Assembly (NCBI GenBank): GCA_937859595.1
Contig: CALMAH010000016.1
Span: 186,001-250,000 of the forward strand
DNA from: an uncultured Acidobacteriota bacterium
GTDB taxonomy: Bacteria; Acidobacteriota; Blastocatellia; Pyrinomonadales; Pyrinomonadaceae
Reading direction: 5' to 3'
Length of the DNA stretch: 64,000 nucleotides
Below the pieces are notes generated by a model. That model saw only the letters and a list, made by a program, of their open reading frames with translations, was not told the DNA's origin and ran no database searches. Shown here in pieces: positions 35,815-44,039 of the stretch. A program made the position numbers and the translations under genes. Position 1 is the first letter of the stretch. Each line of letters starts with the position of its first letter.

Positions 35815-36424
35815 GATATGCGGAATTACAGATCTGGAAGATGCTCTGCTCGTAGAAAGTCTTGGAGCGGATATGCTGGGACTTAACTTTTTTGAGAGGA
35901 GTCCCAGATACGTTTCACGAGATACAGCTAGCGAAATTTGTAGCCGATTGCCGGACCAAATGAAGAAGGTTGGAGTCTTTGTGAACGCTGATATCGACGG
36001 CATTCTTAGCGTTTGTTCTGCCGTGCCGCTCGACGTGATACAGCTTCACGGCGATGAGTCGGTGTCCTACGAGGCCGAGTTGAGGGCAAGAACAGAACTG
36101 GAAACAATAAAGGCGGTAAGAGTGCATGAGGGTTTTGACATTTACGAGACAGTGAATTTCGACTCCATCATCCTGCTCGACACCTTTCAGAAGGGAGAGT
36201 ACGGAGGAACCGGACAAAGTTTCGACTGGCAGATAGCAAAAGATGTTTGGACATTGGTGCCAAGCCTGATCTTGGCCGGTGGCCTTAGGCCGGAGAATGT
36301 GGCCGAAGCGGTTCGAACCGTCGGGCCTTATGCCGTCGATGTCGCAAGCGGTGTGGAATCGTCGCCCGGAAAAAAGGATCCGAAAAAGGTTGAGGCGTTC
36401 ATCCGAAACGCAAAGAGCGCATGA
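35801..36424 (+). CDS. trpF: Phosphoribosylanthranilate isomerase
   Basis: Amadori rearrangement step between TrpD and TrpC. Start at ATG 35801 ([18 protein letters not shown]), supported by GGAGG at 35792-35796; the frame is open further upstream inside trpC but not conserved. Catalytic Cys is in KICGIT and the Asp in [34 protein letters not shown] and [15 protein letters not shown] bind the phosphate. About 207 residues, the usual length. Overlaps trpC by 14 nt and trpB by 4 nt. Confidence 0.95.
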   Translation: MTKVKICGITDLEDALLVESLGADMLGLNFFERSPRYVSRDTASEICSRLPDQMKKVGVFVNADIDGILSVCSAVPLDVIQLHGDESVSYEAELRARTELETIKAVRVHEGFDIYETVNFDSIILLDTFQKGEYGGTGQSFDWQIAKDVWTLVPSLILAGGLRPENVAEAVRTVGPYAVDVASGVESSPGKKDPKKVEAFIRNAKSA

Positions 36425-37608
36425 ACAATTACGAACCAAACGAGAGAGGCTATTGGGGCGAATATGGCGGGCGTTTTGTGCCTGAGACGCTGGTTGCGCC
36501 GCTGGATGAACTGACCGAAGCGTATTTCTCGTGCCGCGACGACGCGGGGTTTCGGGCGGAGTTCGACGCTCTTTTGCGAGATTTTGTCGGAAGGCCGACA
36601 CCGCTTTATTATGCCGAAAGACTGACCGATCAGCTTGGCGGGGCAAAGATCTATCTCAAACGCGAGGACCTTGCCCACACCGGCGCTCACAAAATAAATA
36701 ACTGCATCGGTCAGGTGCTTCTGGCGAGGCAAATGGGCAAAAGCCGGATCATCGCCGAGACCGGAGCCGGACAGCACGGGGTCGCGACCGCAACCGTCTG
36801 CGCCAGATTTGGGCTTGAATGTGTCATCTATATGGGCACTGAAGATATGCGGCGGCAGGAGCTGAACGTATTCAGGATGCGGCTCCTTGGCGCGGAGGTC
36901 CGTGGTGTCGATTCCGGCTCGAAAACCCTCAAAGACGCAATAAACGAAGCATTGCGCGATTGGGTAACCAACGTTGAGACGACCTATTACCTGCTCGGCT
37001 CGGCTCTCGGCCCGCATCCGTATCCGCTGATGGTACGAGATTTTCAGAGCGTTATCGGCCGCGAGGCCTATGAGCAGATACTTGAAAAAGAAGGCCGTTT
37101 GCCTGATCTGCTTGTCGCCTGTGTTGGCGGCGGTTCGAACGCTATCGGATTGTTTCACGCGTTTCTTGATGATCCGGCCGTGCGGATGATCGGGGTTGAG
37201 GCCGGGGGAACCGGCCCGGCCCTGGGGGGGCATGCCGCTCGTTTTCTCGCCGGTGCCTCGGTTGGCGTCCTTCAGGGCACAAAGAGCTATCTGCTTCAGG
37301 ACGCAAACGGCCAGATCGCACCGACCCATTCCGTTTCGGCCGGTTTGGACTATGCGTCCATCGGCCCCGAACATGCTTTTCTTCACGATGAGGGTCGTGT
37401 CGAATATGTATCCGCTTCGGACGATGAAGCACTTGCGGCATTTAAGGCCCTTTCGGAAACCGAAGGCATCATACCGGCGCTCGAATCTGCACATGCCGTC
37501 GCCCACGTTATCAAGATAACAGGCAATATGCCTCGCGATTCGATAATCGTGGTCAACCTATCGGGCCGTGGCGATAAGGATGTTAATACCGCGGCCGAAT
37601 ATCTTTGA
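36421..37608 (+). CDS. trpB: Tryptophan synthase beta subunit
   Basis: PLP enzyme joining indole and serine. The PLP Lys is in [15 protein letters not shown] near residue 87; [31 protein letters not shown] and [16 protein letters not shown] (phosphate loop) are all present, and [16 protein letters not shown] closes the active site. 395 residues, TrpB1 type. Begins inside the trpF stop (ATGA, 36421-36424). The open minus-strand frame opposite it is a composition effect. Confidence 0.96.
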   Translation: MNNYEPNERGYWGEYGGRFVPETLVAPLDELTEAYFSCRDDAGFRAEFDALLRDFVGRPTPLYYAERLTDQLGGAKIYLKREDLAHTGAHKINNCIGQVLLARQMGKSRIIAETGAGQHGVATATVCARFGLECVIYMGTEDMRRQELNVFRMRLLGAEVRGVDSGSKTLKDAINEALRDWVTNVETTYYLLGSALGPHPYPLMVRDFQSVIGREAYEQILEKEGRLPDLLVACVGGGSNAIGLFHAFLDDPAVRMIGVEAGGTGPALGGHAARFLAGASVGVLQGTKSYLLQDANGQIAPTHSVSAGLDYASIGPEHAFLHDEGRVEYVSASDDEALAAFKALSETEGIIPALESAHAVAHVIKITGNMPRDSIIVVNLSGRGDKDVNTAAEYL

Positions 37609-37702
37609 GCGCGGGTATTTGGCTTAATACAGTTTACGGCCAGAAAGTGAACTGGAAAATAGAGCTCTGTAACTTAAATAACTATGTGAAACTTTTTGTC
37701 TT

Positions 37703-37765
37703 CCTTTGCGATCTTGGCGGGCTTGGCGTGAAAGATCTAACGCAGAGATCGCAAAGTACGCAAAG
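37703..37765. repeat. CGCAAAG-type inverted-repeat element (copy 1), between trpB and trpA
   Basis: CCTTTGCGATCTTGGCG at the left and the AGATCGCAAAG and ACGCAAAG segments at the right form an imperfect hairpin of about 63 nt. A related element sits at 48737-48804. The 249-nt gap between trpB and trpA, in an otherwise overlapping operon, is largely explained by this insertion; no gene is seen in the gap. Confidence 0.65.
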
Positions 37766-37857
37766 ACTTTCTAAGGATAAGTTCAACTATTTCGGTTACA
37801 AAGCGCTAGTCGCTGAAAACTGGCGGTTTGAACTGGATATCGATCGAACAAAAGCGA

Positions 37858-38670
37858 ATGAAAAGGATCCCCGAGAAATTTGCATCATTGGCAGCGGATG
37901 AACGAAAGGGCTTTATTCCCTTTTTATCGGCCGGCGATCCGGACATCGTCACGTCAAAGGAGATCGTTCTGACATTGGCAAACAACGGTGCGGACATCAT
38001 CGAGCTTGGCGTCCCGTTCACCGACCCGATGGCTGACGGGCCGACCATCCAGGCATCGTCGATGCGTGCGTTGGAAAATGGTGTTTTTCTGGATGATGTT
38101 TTGCAGATGGTCCGCGAGATTCGGTCTGAGGCGGATGTACCCATCGTTCTTTTTAGCTATCTAAACCCGCTCCACCGCTACGGCATCGAGGACCTCGCGA
38201 AAGATGCAGCCGCGGCGGGTGTGGACGGTGTGCTGATAACGGACGCTGTCGATACCGAAGCCGTTGAGATCTCGAATATGCTAAGCCAATATGGCATCGA
38301 CCTGATCTCACTGATAGCACCGACGACCACCGATGAACGGCTCGAAAAAATAGCTGCAAGTGCAATGGGATTTATCTATGCTGTTTCCCGCGCGGGCGTC
38401 ACCGGAGCACAAACCGAGACCGCCGATGCTGCCGAGCTGCTTGTTCGCCGTGCCCGCCGGTTTACCGATCTCCCTATAGCGGTCGGTTTCGGCATCTCGA
38501 CGCGTGAACAAATAGAAGATGTATGGAAATATGCCGATGCGGCGGTCGTTGGATCGGCGATCGTCGCTGAGATCGAGCGCTCAATTGCTGAGGGCGACAC
38601 GCTCGATCGCGTGCGCAACTTTGTTCGAGGGCTGCTGCCGCCGTTTGCAAATCGTGCCGCGGAACCCTAA
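37858..38670 (+). CDS. trpA: Tryptophan synthase alpha subunit
   Basis: Cleaves indole-3-glycerol phosphate to indole, passed to TrpB. Start taken at ATG 37858 (MKRIPEKFASLAADERKG); an in-frame TTG ten codons upstream is less likely. Catalytic Glu and Asp lie in IIELGVPFTDPMADGPTIQ; FIPFLSAGDPD, VLITDA, PTTTDERLEKIA and VGFGISTREQI are family motifs. 270 residues. Unlike the rest of the operon it is separated from trpB by about 250 nt containing a repeat element. Followed after 63 nt by DAHP synthase. Confidence 0.95.
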   Translation: MKRIPEKFASLAADERKGFIPFLSAGDPDIVTSKEIVLTLANNGADIIELGVPFTDPMADGPTIQASSMRALENGVFLDDVLQMVREIRSEADVPIVLFSYLNPLHRYGIEDLAKDAAAAGVDGVLITDAVDTEAVEISNMLSQYGIDLISLIAPTTTDERLEKIAASAMGFIYAVSRAGVTGAQTETADAAELLVRRARRFTDLPIAVGFGISTREQIEDVWKYADAAVVGSAIVAEIERSIAEGDTLDRVRNFVRGLLPPFANRAAEP

Positions 38671-38733
38671 AGTTCTAAGTTTACACCAAGGGCCGGGGCC
38701 GGTCAGATTGCCGGCTCTTCCCAAGATAGAAAG

Positions 38734-39759
38734 ATGCTAATTGTAATGAAACCGGATGCGACCCGTGCCGAAATCGATCGGGTCGTTGAAGTGATCGAAA
38801 AACTTGGCTTTAAAGGCCATCCCATGCCCGGCGAGAACCGAACCGCTATCGGCATTACCGGCAATCGCGGCTCGGTAGACCCGGCCCACTTTGAGAATCT
38901 GCCTGGGGTCGCAGAGGCCATCCGCGTCACAAAACCCTATAAGCTGATCTCTAATGACCTAAAACCCGGCCGTTCTGTCGTCAGGGTCGGAAATGCCTCT
39001 ATTGGCGGCGGTGGACTCGCGATGATCGCCGGCCCTTGCGCGGTCGAATCCTCCGAACAGGTCTTTGCCGTAGCCGAGGCCGTTGCGGCAAGCGGAGCCA
39101 GGTTCTTTCGCGGCGGGGCTTTTAAGCCGCGCACCTCGCCGTATGCCTTTCAGGGCATGGGCGAAGACGGCCTGAAGATACTTTCTGAGGTTCGCAGCCA
39201 ATTTGGCCTGAATATCGTCACCGAGGCGATGGACGAACATGGCATCGATATGGTCGAAAAATACGGCGACTGTATCCAAATAGGCGCCCGAAACATGCAG
39301 AATTTCTCACTCCTGAAATACGCCGGCCGCGCAAAAAAACCCGTACTCCTCAAACGCGGGCTTTCCGCCACTTTGGATGAACTGCTTCTCGCTGCGGAAT
39401 ACATTATGGCCGAGGGTAATTATGATGTGATCCTCTGCGAACGCGGCATCCGGACCTTTGCCGACCACGCGCGAAACACGATTGACCTCTCGATCGTCCC
39501 CGCAGTTCGGCGGCTTTCGCACCTGCCGATCATCGTCGACCCCTCACACGGAACGGGCCACAACTATATGGTCGAGCCAATGGCTCTCGCCGGTGTCGCG
39601 GTCGGTGCCGACGGCCTTATCATTGAGGTGCACCCCTGCCCCGAAGAAGCCCTCTGCGACGGCGCCCAAGCTCTGAGGCCCGATCAGTATGTTGAGGTCG
39701 TAGAACAAGTAATGCGGGTTCACGACGCAATGAGCCTTGCCGCAACGGTCGCATCGTGA
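38734..39759 (+). CDS. aroF: 3-deoxy-7-phosphoheptulonate synthase (AroF, ferredoxin-like-domain type)
   Basis: First step of the shikimate pathway, joining phosphoenolpyruvate and erythrose-4-phosphate. The N-terminal 70 residues ([20 protein letters not shown]) are the ferredoxin-like regulatory domain; the TIM-barrel follows with [51 protein letters not shown] and [10 protein letters not shown]. 341 residues as in Thermotoga/Bacillus-type enzymes. Located just after trpA, so supply of chorismate is linked to the tryptophan operon; a bidirectional terminator follows. Confidence 0.94.
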   Translation: MLIVMKPDATRAEIDRVVEVIEKLGFKGHPMPGENRTAIGITGNRGSVDPAHFENLPGVAEAIRVTKPYKLISNDLKPGRSVVRVGNASIGGGGLAMIAGPCAVESSEQVFAVAEAVAASGARFFRGGAFKPRTSPYAFQGMGEDGLKILSEVRSQFGLNIVTEAMDEHGIDMVEKYGDCIQIGARNMQNFSLLKYAGRAKKPVLLKRGLSATLDELLLAAEYIMAEGNYDVILCERGIRTFADHARNTIDLSIVPAVRRLSHLPIIVDPSHGTGHNYMVEPMALAGVAVGADGLIIEVHPCPEEALCDGAQALRPDQYVEVVEQVMRVHDAMSLAATVAS

Positions 39760-39810
39760 AGGTCGAAATGACCGCCCCTATCAGACCGTAACGGTTCCGC
39801 CTTTTCATTA

Positions 39811-39857
39811 AAAAAGAAGATCCGCATGCATTCCCGAAACACATGCGGATCTTTCAG
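39811..39857. terminator. Bidirectional intrinsic terminator
   Basis: AAGATCCGCATG (39817-39828) and CATGCGGATCTT (39842-39853) form a 12-bp perfect stem flanked by AAAAAG on the left and TTTCAGTT on the right. It ends the trp-aroF transcript and, from the other side, the membrane-protein gene at 39879-40286. Confidence 0.85.
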
Positions 39858-39878
39858 TTCACGCTTGACGCCTTTTGC

Positions 39879-40286
39879 CTATCTCGCCAAACGGTTCCTT
39901 ATAATAACATAAGCCTGAACAATGCTGCTGACAGCCGCGGCCACTATCAGAAGGCTCATCGGCAGGAATCTGAACGATTCGGGCAGAGCGGTCCCCACCG
40001 CAAAACTGAACGCCACGCCGAGCAATAGCGCCAAGGCCGCGACCGCCGCCCTTCCCGCTACCCAGGGCAAAAACGAGGGCTTCTCAGTTTCTGAGGGCAG
40101 AAGATAAGGGACAGCGACAAATGCCATCAGCGTAACGGCCGAAAGCGCCGTACCGAAATCCAGCCTGCCGAGCGTCGACCCCATTTCGACAGCCAAAAAG
40201 AAAAGTACGAACGTGGTGTCCACAACAAACATCGGAGCCGGTTCGCTCCGGCAGATAGAATTAGGAAGTGTCAGTTGGTTTTGCAT
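39879..40286 (-). CDS. Small polytopic membrane protein, function unknown
   Basis: 135 residues with about four hydrophobic helices (TTFVLFFLAVEMG, LSAVTLMAFVAVPYLL, AAVAALALLLGVAFSFAVG, LLIVAAAVSSIVQAYVII). The ATG at 40286 has GGAGAG at good spacing. It follows the XRE regulator gene by 57 nt on the same strand, so the two are probably one operon. No family recognised. Confidence 0.65.
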   Translation of the reverse strand: MQNQLTLPNSICRSEPAPMFVVDTTFVLFFLAVEMGSTLGRLDFGTALSAVTLMAFVAVPYLLPSETEKPSFLPWVAGRAAVAALALLLGVAFSFAVGTALPESFRFLPMSLLIVAAAVSSIVQAYVIIRNRLAR

Positions 40287-40343
40287 ATCTTTGCTCTCCG
40301 GCTCTTTCGGCCCCTTGCTCTCCTGCCCTAGATCTCGGACCGC

Positions 40344-40742
40344 CTATTTCTTCTTTCCCGGCACGCTGAACTGTTTGTATGCGACACGGAAAAGTTCCGA
40401 AAGTGCTTTCGCCGTCTCCGGCGTCAGGTTCTTGTCTGCCCTAAGGTGGGCTTCCACTATTTCCGGCGTGGCTTCGTGCGGATAGTAAACCACCGCTTCC
40501 ACATCGTCCTCCGCATTCCGATTCATCACGCGGTCGATCGGCATATCCAGCCAGCTTGTAAGCCTTGCGATATTGTCCGCGTCCGGTTTCCCGGTCCCGT
40601 TCTCTATCCGCGAAAGGGTCGATGCCGAAACTTCCGTCACATCGGCCACATCTCGCAGGCTAAGCCCAAGTTCCTCACGCCGACGCTTTATCGCACGGCC
40701 CAATTCCGCTGTGTTTATATAGTTGTTTTTTGCATAAGCCAT
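40344..40742 (-). CDS. XRE-family transcriptional regulator
   Basis: Start set at ATG 40742 (MAYAKNNYINTAELG) because GGAGGTGG precedes it; the ATG at 40760 overlaps that ribosome binding site. Residues about 15-70 form a Cro/C1-type helix-turn-helix (IKRRREELGLSLRDVADVTE, VSASTLSRIENGTGKPD). A C-terminal region of 60 residues (EIVEAHLRADKNLTPETAKA, LSELFRVAYKQF) is helical, as in XRE regulators that partner with ImmA/IrrE peptidases. Divergent from a Rad52-family gene, which it may control. Confidence 0.88.
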   Translation of the reverse strand: MAYAKNNYINTAELGRAIKRRREELGLSLRDVADVTEVSASTLSRIENGTGKPDADNIARLTSWLDMPIDRVMNRNAEDDVEAVVYYPHEATPEIVEAHLRADKNLTPETAKALSELFRVAYKQFSVPGKKK

Positions 40743-40760
40743 ATTCGGTTCCACCTCCAT

Positions 40761-41066
40761 AAATGGTGAGTATCACAGATGCGATTACCATTTCACGCAT
40801 AAAACATAACACAAGAAAATTTTAATTGCAACACTGCGTTTCAGACTTGCAACATTTATTTCGATATGATACGCTGTTTCACAGATGGCACATAGGGGCC
40901 GCTTCCCTGCCATTAGCTGGTTGAAAAAGCGAAGTAACCAACACTGAGTCGCGATTAGCCTGATCGCGGCGTACAGGGATCGGAGATCGGTAAGACAGTT
41001 TCGAAAACAGGCATCGGAACGATCACTTGCCGCTCTCCGTTTCAGAAACGAATAGGAGAAACGAAT
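40761..41066. promoter_or_regulatory. Divergent control region of the XRE and Rad52-family genes
   Basis: This 306-nt gene-free region has two copies of TTGCAACA (40826-40833 and 40847-40854) exactly 21 bp apart, two helical turns. A 6-1-6 dyad CGTTTC-A-GAAACG (41038-41050) lies just upstream of the Rad52 ribosome binding site. On the minus strand TTGCAA followed 17 nt later by TATGTT is a fair promoter for the XRE gene. These are candidate operator sites; nothing else is seen. Confidence 0.5.
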
Positions 41067-41783
41067 ATGCTGCAGACAACGGAAAATACGAACGGAACCA
41101 TTAACCAACCTGAGATCTTTGAGACCGGCATAGACCGGGACAATGTATATAACTTCACTTCAACGCTAAAGGAATTGAAAAAGGACCTCGGCCCCGAGGT
41201 TCTCCGCCACCGCGAGGGCTGGCGCGATCGAAGCGGCAATATCCGCACTATTGAATACGTCGAATGGCACTCGGTTGCCGACATCCTCGACGAGGCCGCC
41301 CCCAATTGGGCACACGCCATCAAGGACATCCGCGCGATCGGCGACATCGTTATCGTCACCGTGGCGATCACCATCGACGGCGTCACCCGCGAGGGCGTCG
41401 GTACCGGTTCCGCCCGCAGCGAGACCGGCATCAAGAAAGCAGAGCATGACGCGCTGAAACGCGCGGCCGTAAAATTCGGCGTGGCACGCGGGCTTTACAA
41501 GCAGCGCGAATTTGACCGTGCCCCGAAACCGGCGGCCGCACCCGCCAAGCTCATCGAAGATGTTAAAAACGATGCGGTGGCCCGCTCTATCGGCGACCTT
41601 ATCACCACAAAGCAGATGGGGATGATCCGCGCCGTGGCCCGCGAACGCGGCGTCGATGCCGACGCGGAGTGCATGTCAATGATGAACTGCCGCGTAAACG
41701 AGCTCTCCCGACGAGCCGCCTCGGCACTGATCGACCATCTGAACTCGATACCGGAGCCGGCGGAGCTCAAAAAGGCAAGCTGA
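41067..41783 (+). CDS. Rad52/Rad22-family DNA repair protein (DdrA-like)
   Basis: 238 residues. The core VEWHSVADILDEAAPNWAHA, IGDIVIVTVAITIDGVTREG, VGTGSARSETGIKKAEHDAL and KRAAVKFGVARGLYK is the Rad52/Rad22 annealing domain, including the closing AxKRA..FG motif. Family members bind single-stranded DNA ends and anneal strands; DdrA protects 3' ends in Deinococcus. The C-terminal part (KQMGMIRAVARERGVDADAE) is an extra small helical domain, also found in phage and plasmid annealing proteins. AGGAG precedes the ATG. Divergent from an XRE regulator, which suggests regulated expression. Confidence 0.88.
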   Translation: MLQTTENTNGTINQPEIFETGIDRDNVYNFTSTLKELKKDLGPEVLRHREGWRDRSGNIRTIEYVEWHSVADILDEAAPNWAHAIKDIRAIGDIVIVTVAITIDGVTREGVGTGSARSETGIKKAEHDALKRAAVKFGVARGLYKQREFDRAPKPAAAPAKLIEDVKNDAVARSIGDLITTKQMGMIRAVARERGVDADAECMSMMNCRVNELSRRAASALIDHLNSIPEPAELKKAS

Positions 41784-41807
41784 AGCTCTTTACTCCCGCA
41801 GCCAATA

Positions 41808-41875
41808 GTTTTGAGTTGTGATCGGCCCTTCCTGCTAAACAAGGGCCGCCAACCACCTCAATCACAACTCAAAAC
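41808..41875. repeat. 68-nt nested inverted-repeat element
   Basis: Outer arms GTTTTGAGTTGTGAT (41808-41822) and ATCACAACTCAAAAC (41861-41875) are perfect 15-bp complements. Inside are GGCCCTT (41824-41830) and AAGGGCC (41841-41847). It lies between the Rad52-family gene and the first VOC gene. It may act as a terminator or be a small mobile palindrome; no target-site duplication is seen. Confidence 0.7.
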
Positions 41876-41966
41876 CCCCTCCCCAAGTTCAAAAGTCCGT
41901 TTACTTTACCTCCAAACGGTGATATCCTCTCGCCGCGATCCAATCATAAGTCGGAGGACATTTTTT

Positions 41967-42404
41967 ATGGCTGAAGCTGCAGAAGGACAGTCCACTTTGC
42001 CTGCTCACGGCGAATTTTGCTGGGCCGAAATAGCCAGCACCGATCTCGAAAAGTGCAAGAGCTTTTATTCGAACGTATTTGGCTGGGAATTCAGCAAGAG
42101 TAAAGCGACCGGCGACGAGATGGAGTATCTCGAATTTTCCTCCGCCGGCGAAGCATATCCGGACGGTGCACTCTATCAGATGACCCCGGAGATGTTTGGC
42201 GGCGAGATACCGCCGGCTCACATTGCATTGTACGTTTCGGCTGACGACGTAGATGCCGCGGCCGAAAAAGCGAAGGGGCTTGGCGGCAGCCTTGTGTTCG
42301 GCCCGATGGACATACCTAATGTCGGGCGTTTTGCCGTTGTCGCCGATCCGACCGGTGCGGCCATTTCGATGATCACGCTGGCAGAGGGAGGGCACGCCCA
42401 ATGA
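41967..42404 (+). CDS. VOC-family protein (glyoxalase/bleomycin-resistance fold)
   Basis: Start at ATG 41967 (MAEAAEGQSTLPAHG), supported by GGAGG about 10 nt upstream; longer frame upstream is not coding-like. 145 residues with two beta-alpha-beta-beta-beta modules: FCWAEIASTDLEKCKSFYSN, VFGWEF, then AHIALYVSADDVDAAAEKAK, GLGGSLVFGPMDIPNVGRFA and VVADPTGAAISMI. Similar to 27-kDa-antigen/CFP32-type VOC proteins. Substrate unknown. Ends with an ATGA overlap onto the DUF1579 gene. Confidence 0.85.
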   Translation: MAEAAEGQSTLPAHGEFCWAEIASTDLEKCKSFYSNVFGWEFSKSKATGDEMEYLEFSSAGEAYPDGALYQMTPEMFGGEIPPAHIALYVSADDVDAAAEKAKGLGGSLVFGPMDIPNVGRFAVVADPTGAAISMITLAEGGHAQ

Positions 42405-42862
42405 GCCTTCACGAAAAACTTGCTGCACTCGAAGGTACCTGGAAAGGCACTAACCGGCTCAATCTCGCCTGGCTTCCCGACCCGATCTTCGAATCCGAAT
42501 CGACCGCCATCGTAGCCCTGCGTGCTGCCGGCCAGGGGCTGGGCATCGCCTACACATGGGAATACGAAAGCAGGTCGCAGGAAGGTGTGCTTCTGCTGGT
42601 CGGGGCAAAAGATTCAGACGCGGTCAGCGCCGCATGGACCGATTCCTGGCATTCGGCTCACACGCTGATGAACTGCGAGGGCACGGTAAATGAGAACGGC
42701 GTCGTCAATATCAAAGGCACCTACTCCGTCCCGGACCATCCCGACTGGGGCTGGCGAACCGAAATAGTCCCCGGCGGCGACAAATTCAAATATCTGATGT
42801 TCAATGTATCGCCCGAAGGCGAAGAAACGTGGGCCGTGGAAACCGAGTTCACACGGCAATAG
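42401..42862 (+). CDS. DUF1579-like protein
   Basis: 153 residues, cytosolic, no signal peptide. It opens with LAALEGTWKGTNRLNLAWLP, and later segments such as LLVGAKDSDAVSAAWTDSWH and GTVNENGVVNIKGTYSVP match the lipocalin-like DUF1579 pattern of a beta-barrel whose role is unknown. It is the middle gene of a VOC-DUF1579-VOC trio: overlaps the first by 4 nt and precedes the second by 8 nt, so all three are one transcript. Confidence 0.72.
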   Translation: MSLHEKLAALEGTWKGTNRLNLAWLPDPIFESESTAIVALRAAGQGLGIAYTWEYESRSQEGVLLLVGAKDSDAVSAAWTDSWHSAHTLMNCEGTVNENGVVNIKGTYSVPDHPDWGWRTEIVPGGDKFKYLMFNVSPEGEETWAVETEFTRQ

Positions 42863-42870
42863 GAGGCAAC

Positions 42871-43269
42871 ATGGCTGAATTCACCATACCAAAGAATGGG
42901 ACTATCTGCTGGCGTGAGCTTGCCACGCAAAACCTGTCCGACGCCGAGGATTTCTATCACGAGATGTTCGGCTGGCATCTCGAGCAGAGCAAGGTCACCA
43001 ATATGCAATATTCCGAGATACACATTGACGGAAAGGCCGTCGGCGGGATGATGGCGATAGATGAGAACTGGGGGCCCGAACCGCCGCCTTCACATTGGAC
43101 GGCATACGTCGCTGTCGATAGTGCGGACGAGACTGCCGAAAAGATAACCGCAAATGGCGGCACCATCCGCCACGGCCCATTCGACGCCCCCGGCGTCGGA
43201 CGCATCGCGCTTGCCTCCGACCCTTGCGGTGCGAATTTTGCGATTATTCAATTTGAGAGGCCGTCGTGA
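42871..43269 (+). CDS. VOC-family protein
   Basis: Start at ATG 42871 (MAEFTIPKNGTICWREL) after AGGAGG. 132 residues with the same two-module VOC architecture as the gene at 41967: ICWRELATQNLSDAEDFYHE, MFGWHL, SHWTAYVAVDSADETAEKI, GGTIRHGPFDAPGVGRIALA, SDPCGANFAII. The pair are probably old duplicates flanking the DUF1579 gene. Ligand unknown. A strong terminator follows 20 nt downstream. Confidence 0.85.
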   Translation: MAEFTIPKNGTICWRELATQNLSDAEDFYHEMFGWHLEQSKVTNMQYSEIHIDGKAVGGMMAIDENWGPEPPPSHWTAYVAVDSADETAEKITANGGTIRHGPFDAPGVGRIALASDPCGANFAIIQFERPS

Positions 43270-43290
43270 ACGAGCAAGAAAAGTTAGAAA

Positions 43291-43321
43291 AGCCCCGGCA
43301 AAATTGCCGGGGCTGATCTTT
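43291..43321 (+). terminator. Intrinsic terminator after the VOC trio
   Basis: AGCCCCGGCAA (43291-43301) and TTGCCGGGGCT (43304-43314) form an 11-bp stem, followed by GATCTTTA. Located directly after the second VOC gene and before the convergent small-protein gene. Confidence 0.7.
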
Positions 43322-43371
43322 ATGGGAGGAATCGTGGGAGTCGTAAAGGTGTGGAAGGGTTAAATCTGTTA

Positions 43372-43638
43372 CTAGCCGCCTTCCTTACCAGCGATTATGA
43401 CACCGCAGTTGACCGTCGTTTTGTCACTGGTCATTCCGGCGATGATAACGCCCCAGTTAACTCGGCCCATCAATCCGGCGATGATAACACCCCAGTTCAC
43501 TTTTTCCTTGGTGGTCTCGACGCACGGCTGCGGGGTCCTTGTTTCGGTCCTGTTCACCGATGCGGTTGCGAAAGTGGTTCCAAGCAGCATAACTGCCATC
43601 ATTGTCATTGTCGGGATATAGCCTCTAAGTTTTGTCAT
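43372..43638 (-). CDS. Small secreted protein with three VN(W/C)GVIIAG repeats
   Basis: 88 residues. AAGGAG 8 nt before the ATG and a signal peptide (YIPTMTMMAVMLLGTTFATA) support a real gene. After a short polar stretch with TRTPQPCVETTKEK come three copies of a nine-residue repeat: VNWGVIIAG, VNWGVIIAG and VNCGVIIAG, joined by LMGR and MTSDKTT, then KEGG at the end. The mature peptide is about 60 residues with two Cys. The first two repeats are almost identical at DNA level. No matching family is known to me. It stands alone next to the 401-nt region with long direct repeats. Confidence 0.75.
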   Translation of the reverse strand: MTKLRGYIPTMTMMAVMLLGTTFATASVNRTETRTPQPCVETTKEKVNWGVIIAGLMGRVNWGVIIAGMTSDKTTVNCGVIIAGKEGG

Positions 43639-44039
43639 CTCTTTTCTCCTTTAGGTTTGATCGGAAGTTCTTAGCTTCTCGCTACCCATCAATAAACAAG
43701 GCTTGTGCCAAAGCCGTGCCGTAAACCATCAGTGGCCGTATCTTATTGAAGTGACTAAGGTTAGACGAAACATGGAGAGTCGGGATCGTCAATATAGGAT
43801 CTGAGTCGAATTGTATATCAAGTATCCTTTATTGCCGTCCGCGGATCGTAACATATTGTTTCACAACGGGTTGCAGGTTTTGTATATCAAGTATCCAAGC
43901 TTCACGCTGTTACATCGGTATACACTCGGGTTTCAAAGCCAGTTTTTCCTAGGAAATAACGTGACTCTGTGCTAATCTTAGAAGGTGCGGTTGCTCCGAC
44001 CCGCCTCATCCCTCTATTCCCTATTTTTCCCTCTACTCG
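43639..44039. promoter_or_regulatory. 401-nt control region with 17-bp direct repeats and a palindrome
   Basis: Divergent upstream region of the VNWGVIIAG gene (minus) and the GGDEF-EAL gene (plus). It holds two perfect copies of TTGTATATCAAGTATCC at 43811-43827 and 43880-43896 (69 bp apart) and a perfect 12-bp palindrome TTTCCTAGGAAA at 43945-43956. No ORF is convincing. The stretch directly before the GGDEF-EAL start is pyrimidine-rich with no Shine-Dalgarno sequence. Confidence 0.6.
43811..43896. repeat. Pair of 17-bp perfect direct repeats
   Basis: TTGTATATCAAGTATCC at 43811-43827 and 43880-43896; flanking bases differ, so the match is limited to 17 bp. Each copy has a TTG-N5-CAA dyad, as a protein-binding site would. 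Confidence 0.85.

Noticed and set aside
36328..37506. 392-codon open frame on the minus strand
   Set aside because: Lies entirely antisense to trpB (and the trpF end), has no homology-like motifs, and is explained by GC-rich codon bias.
37605..37901. ORF in the trpB-trpA gap
   Set aside because: It reads through the hairpin repeat, its start overlaps the trpB stop without a ribosome binding site, and the protein has no recognisable pattern.
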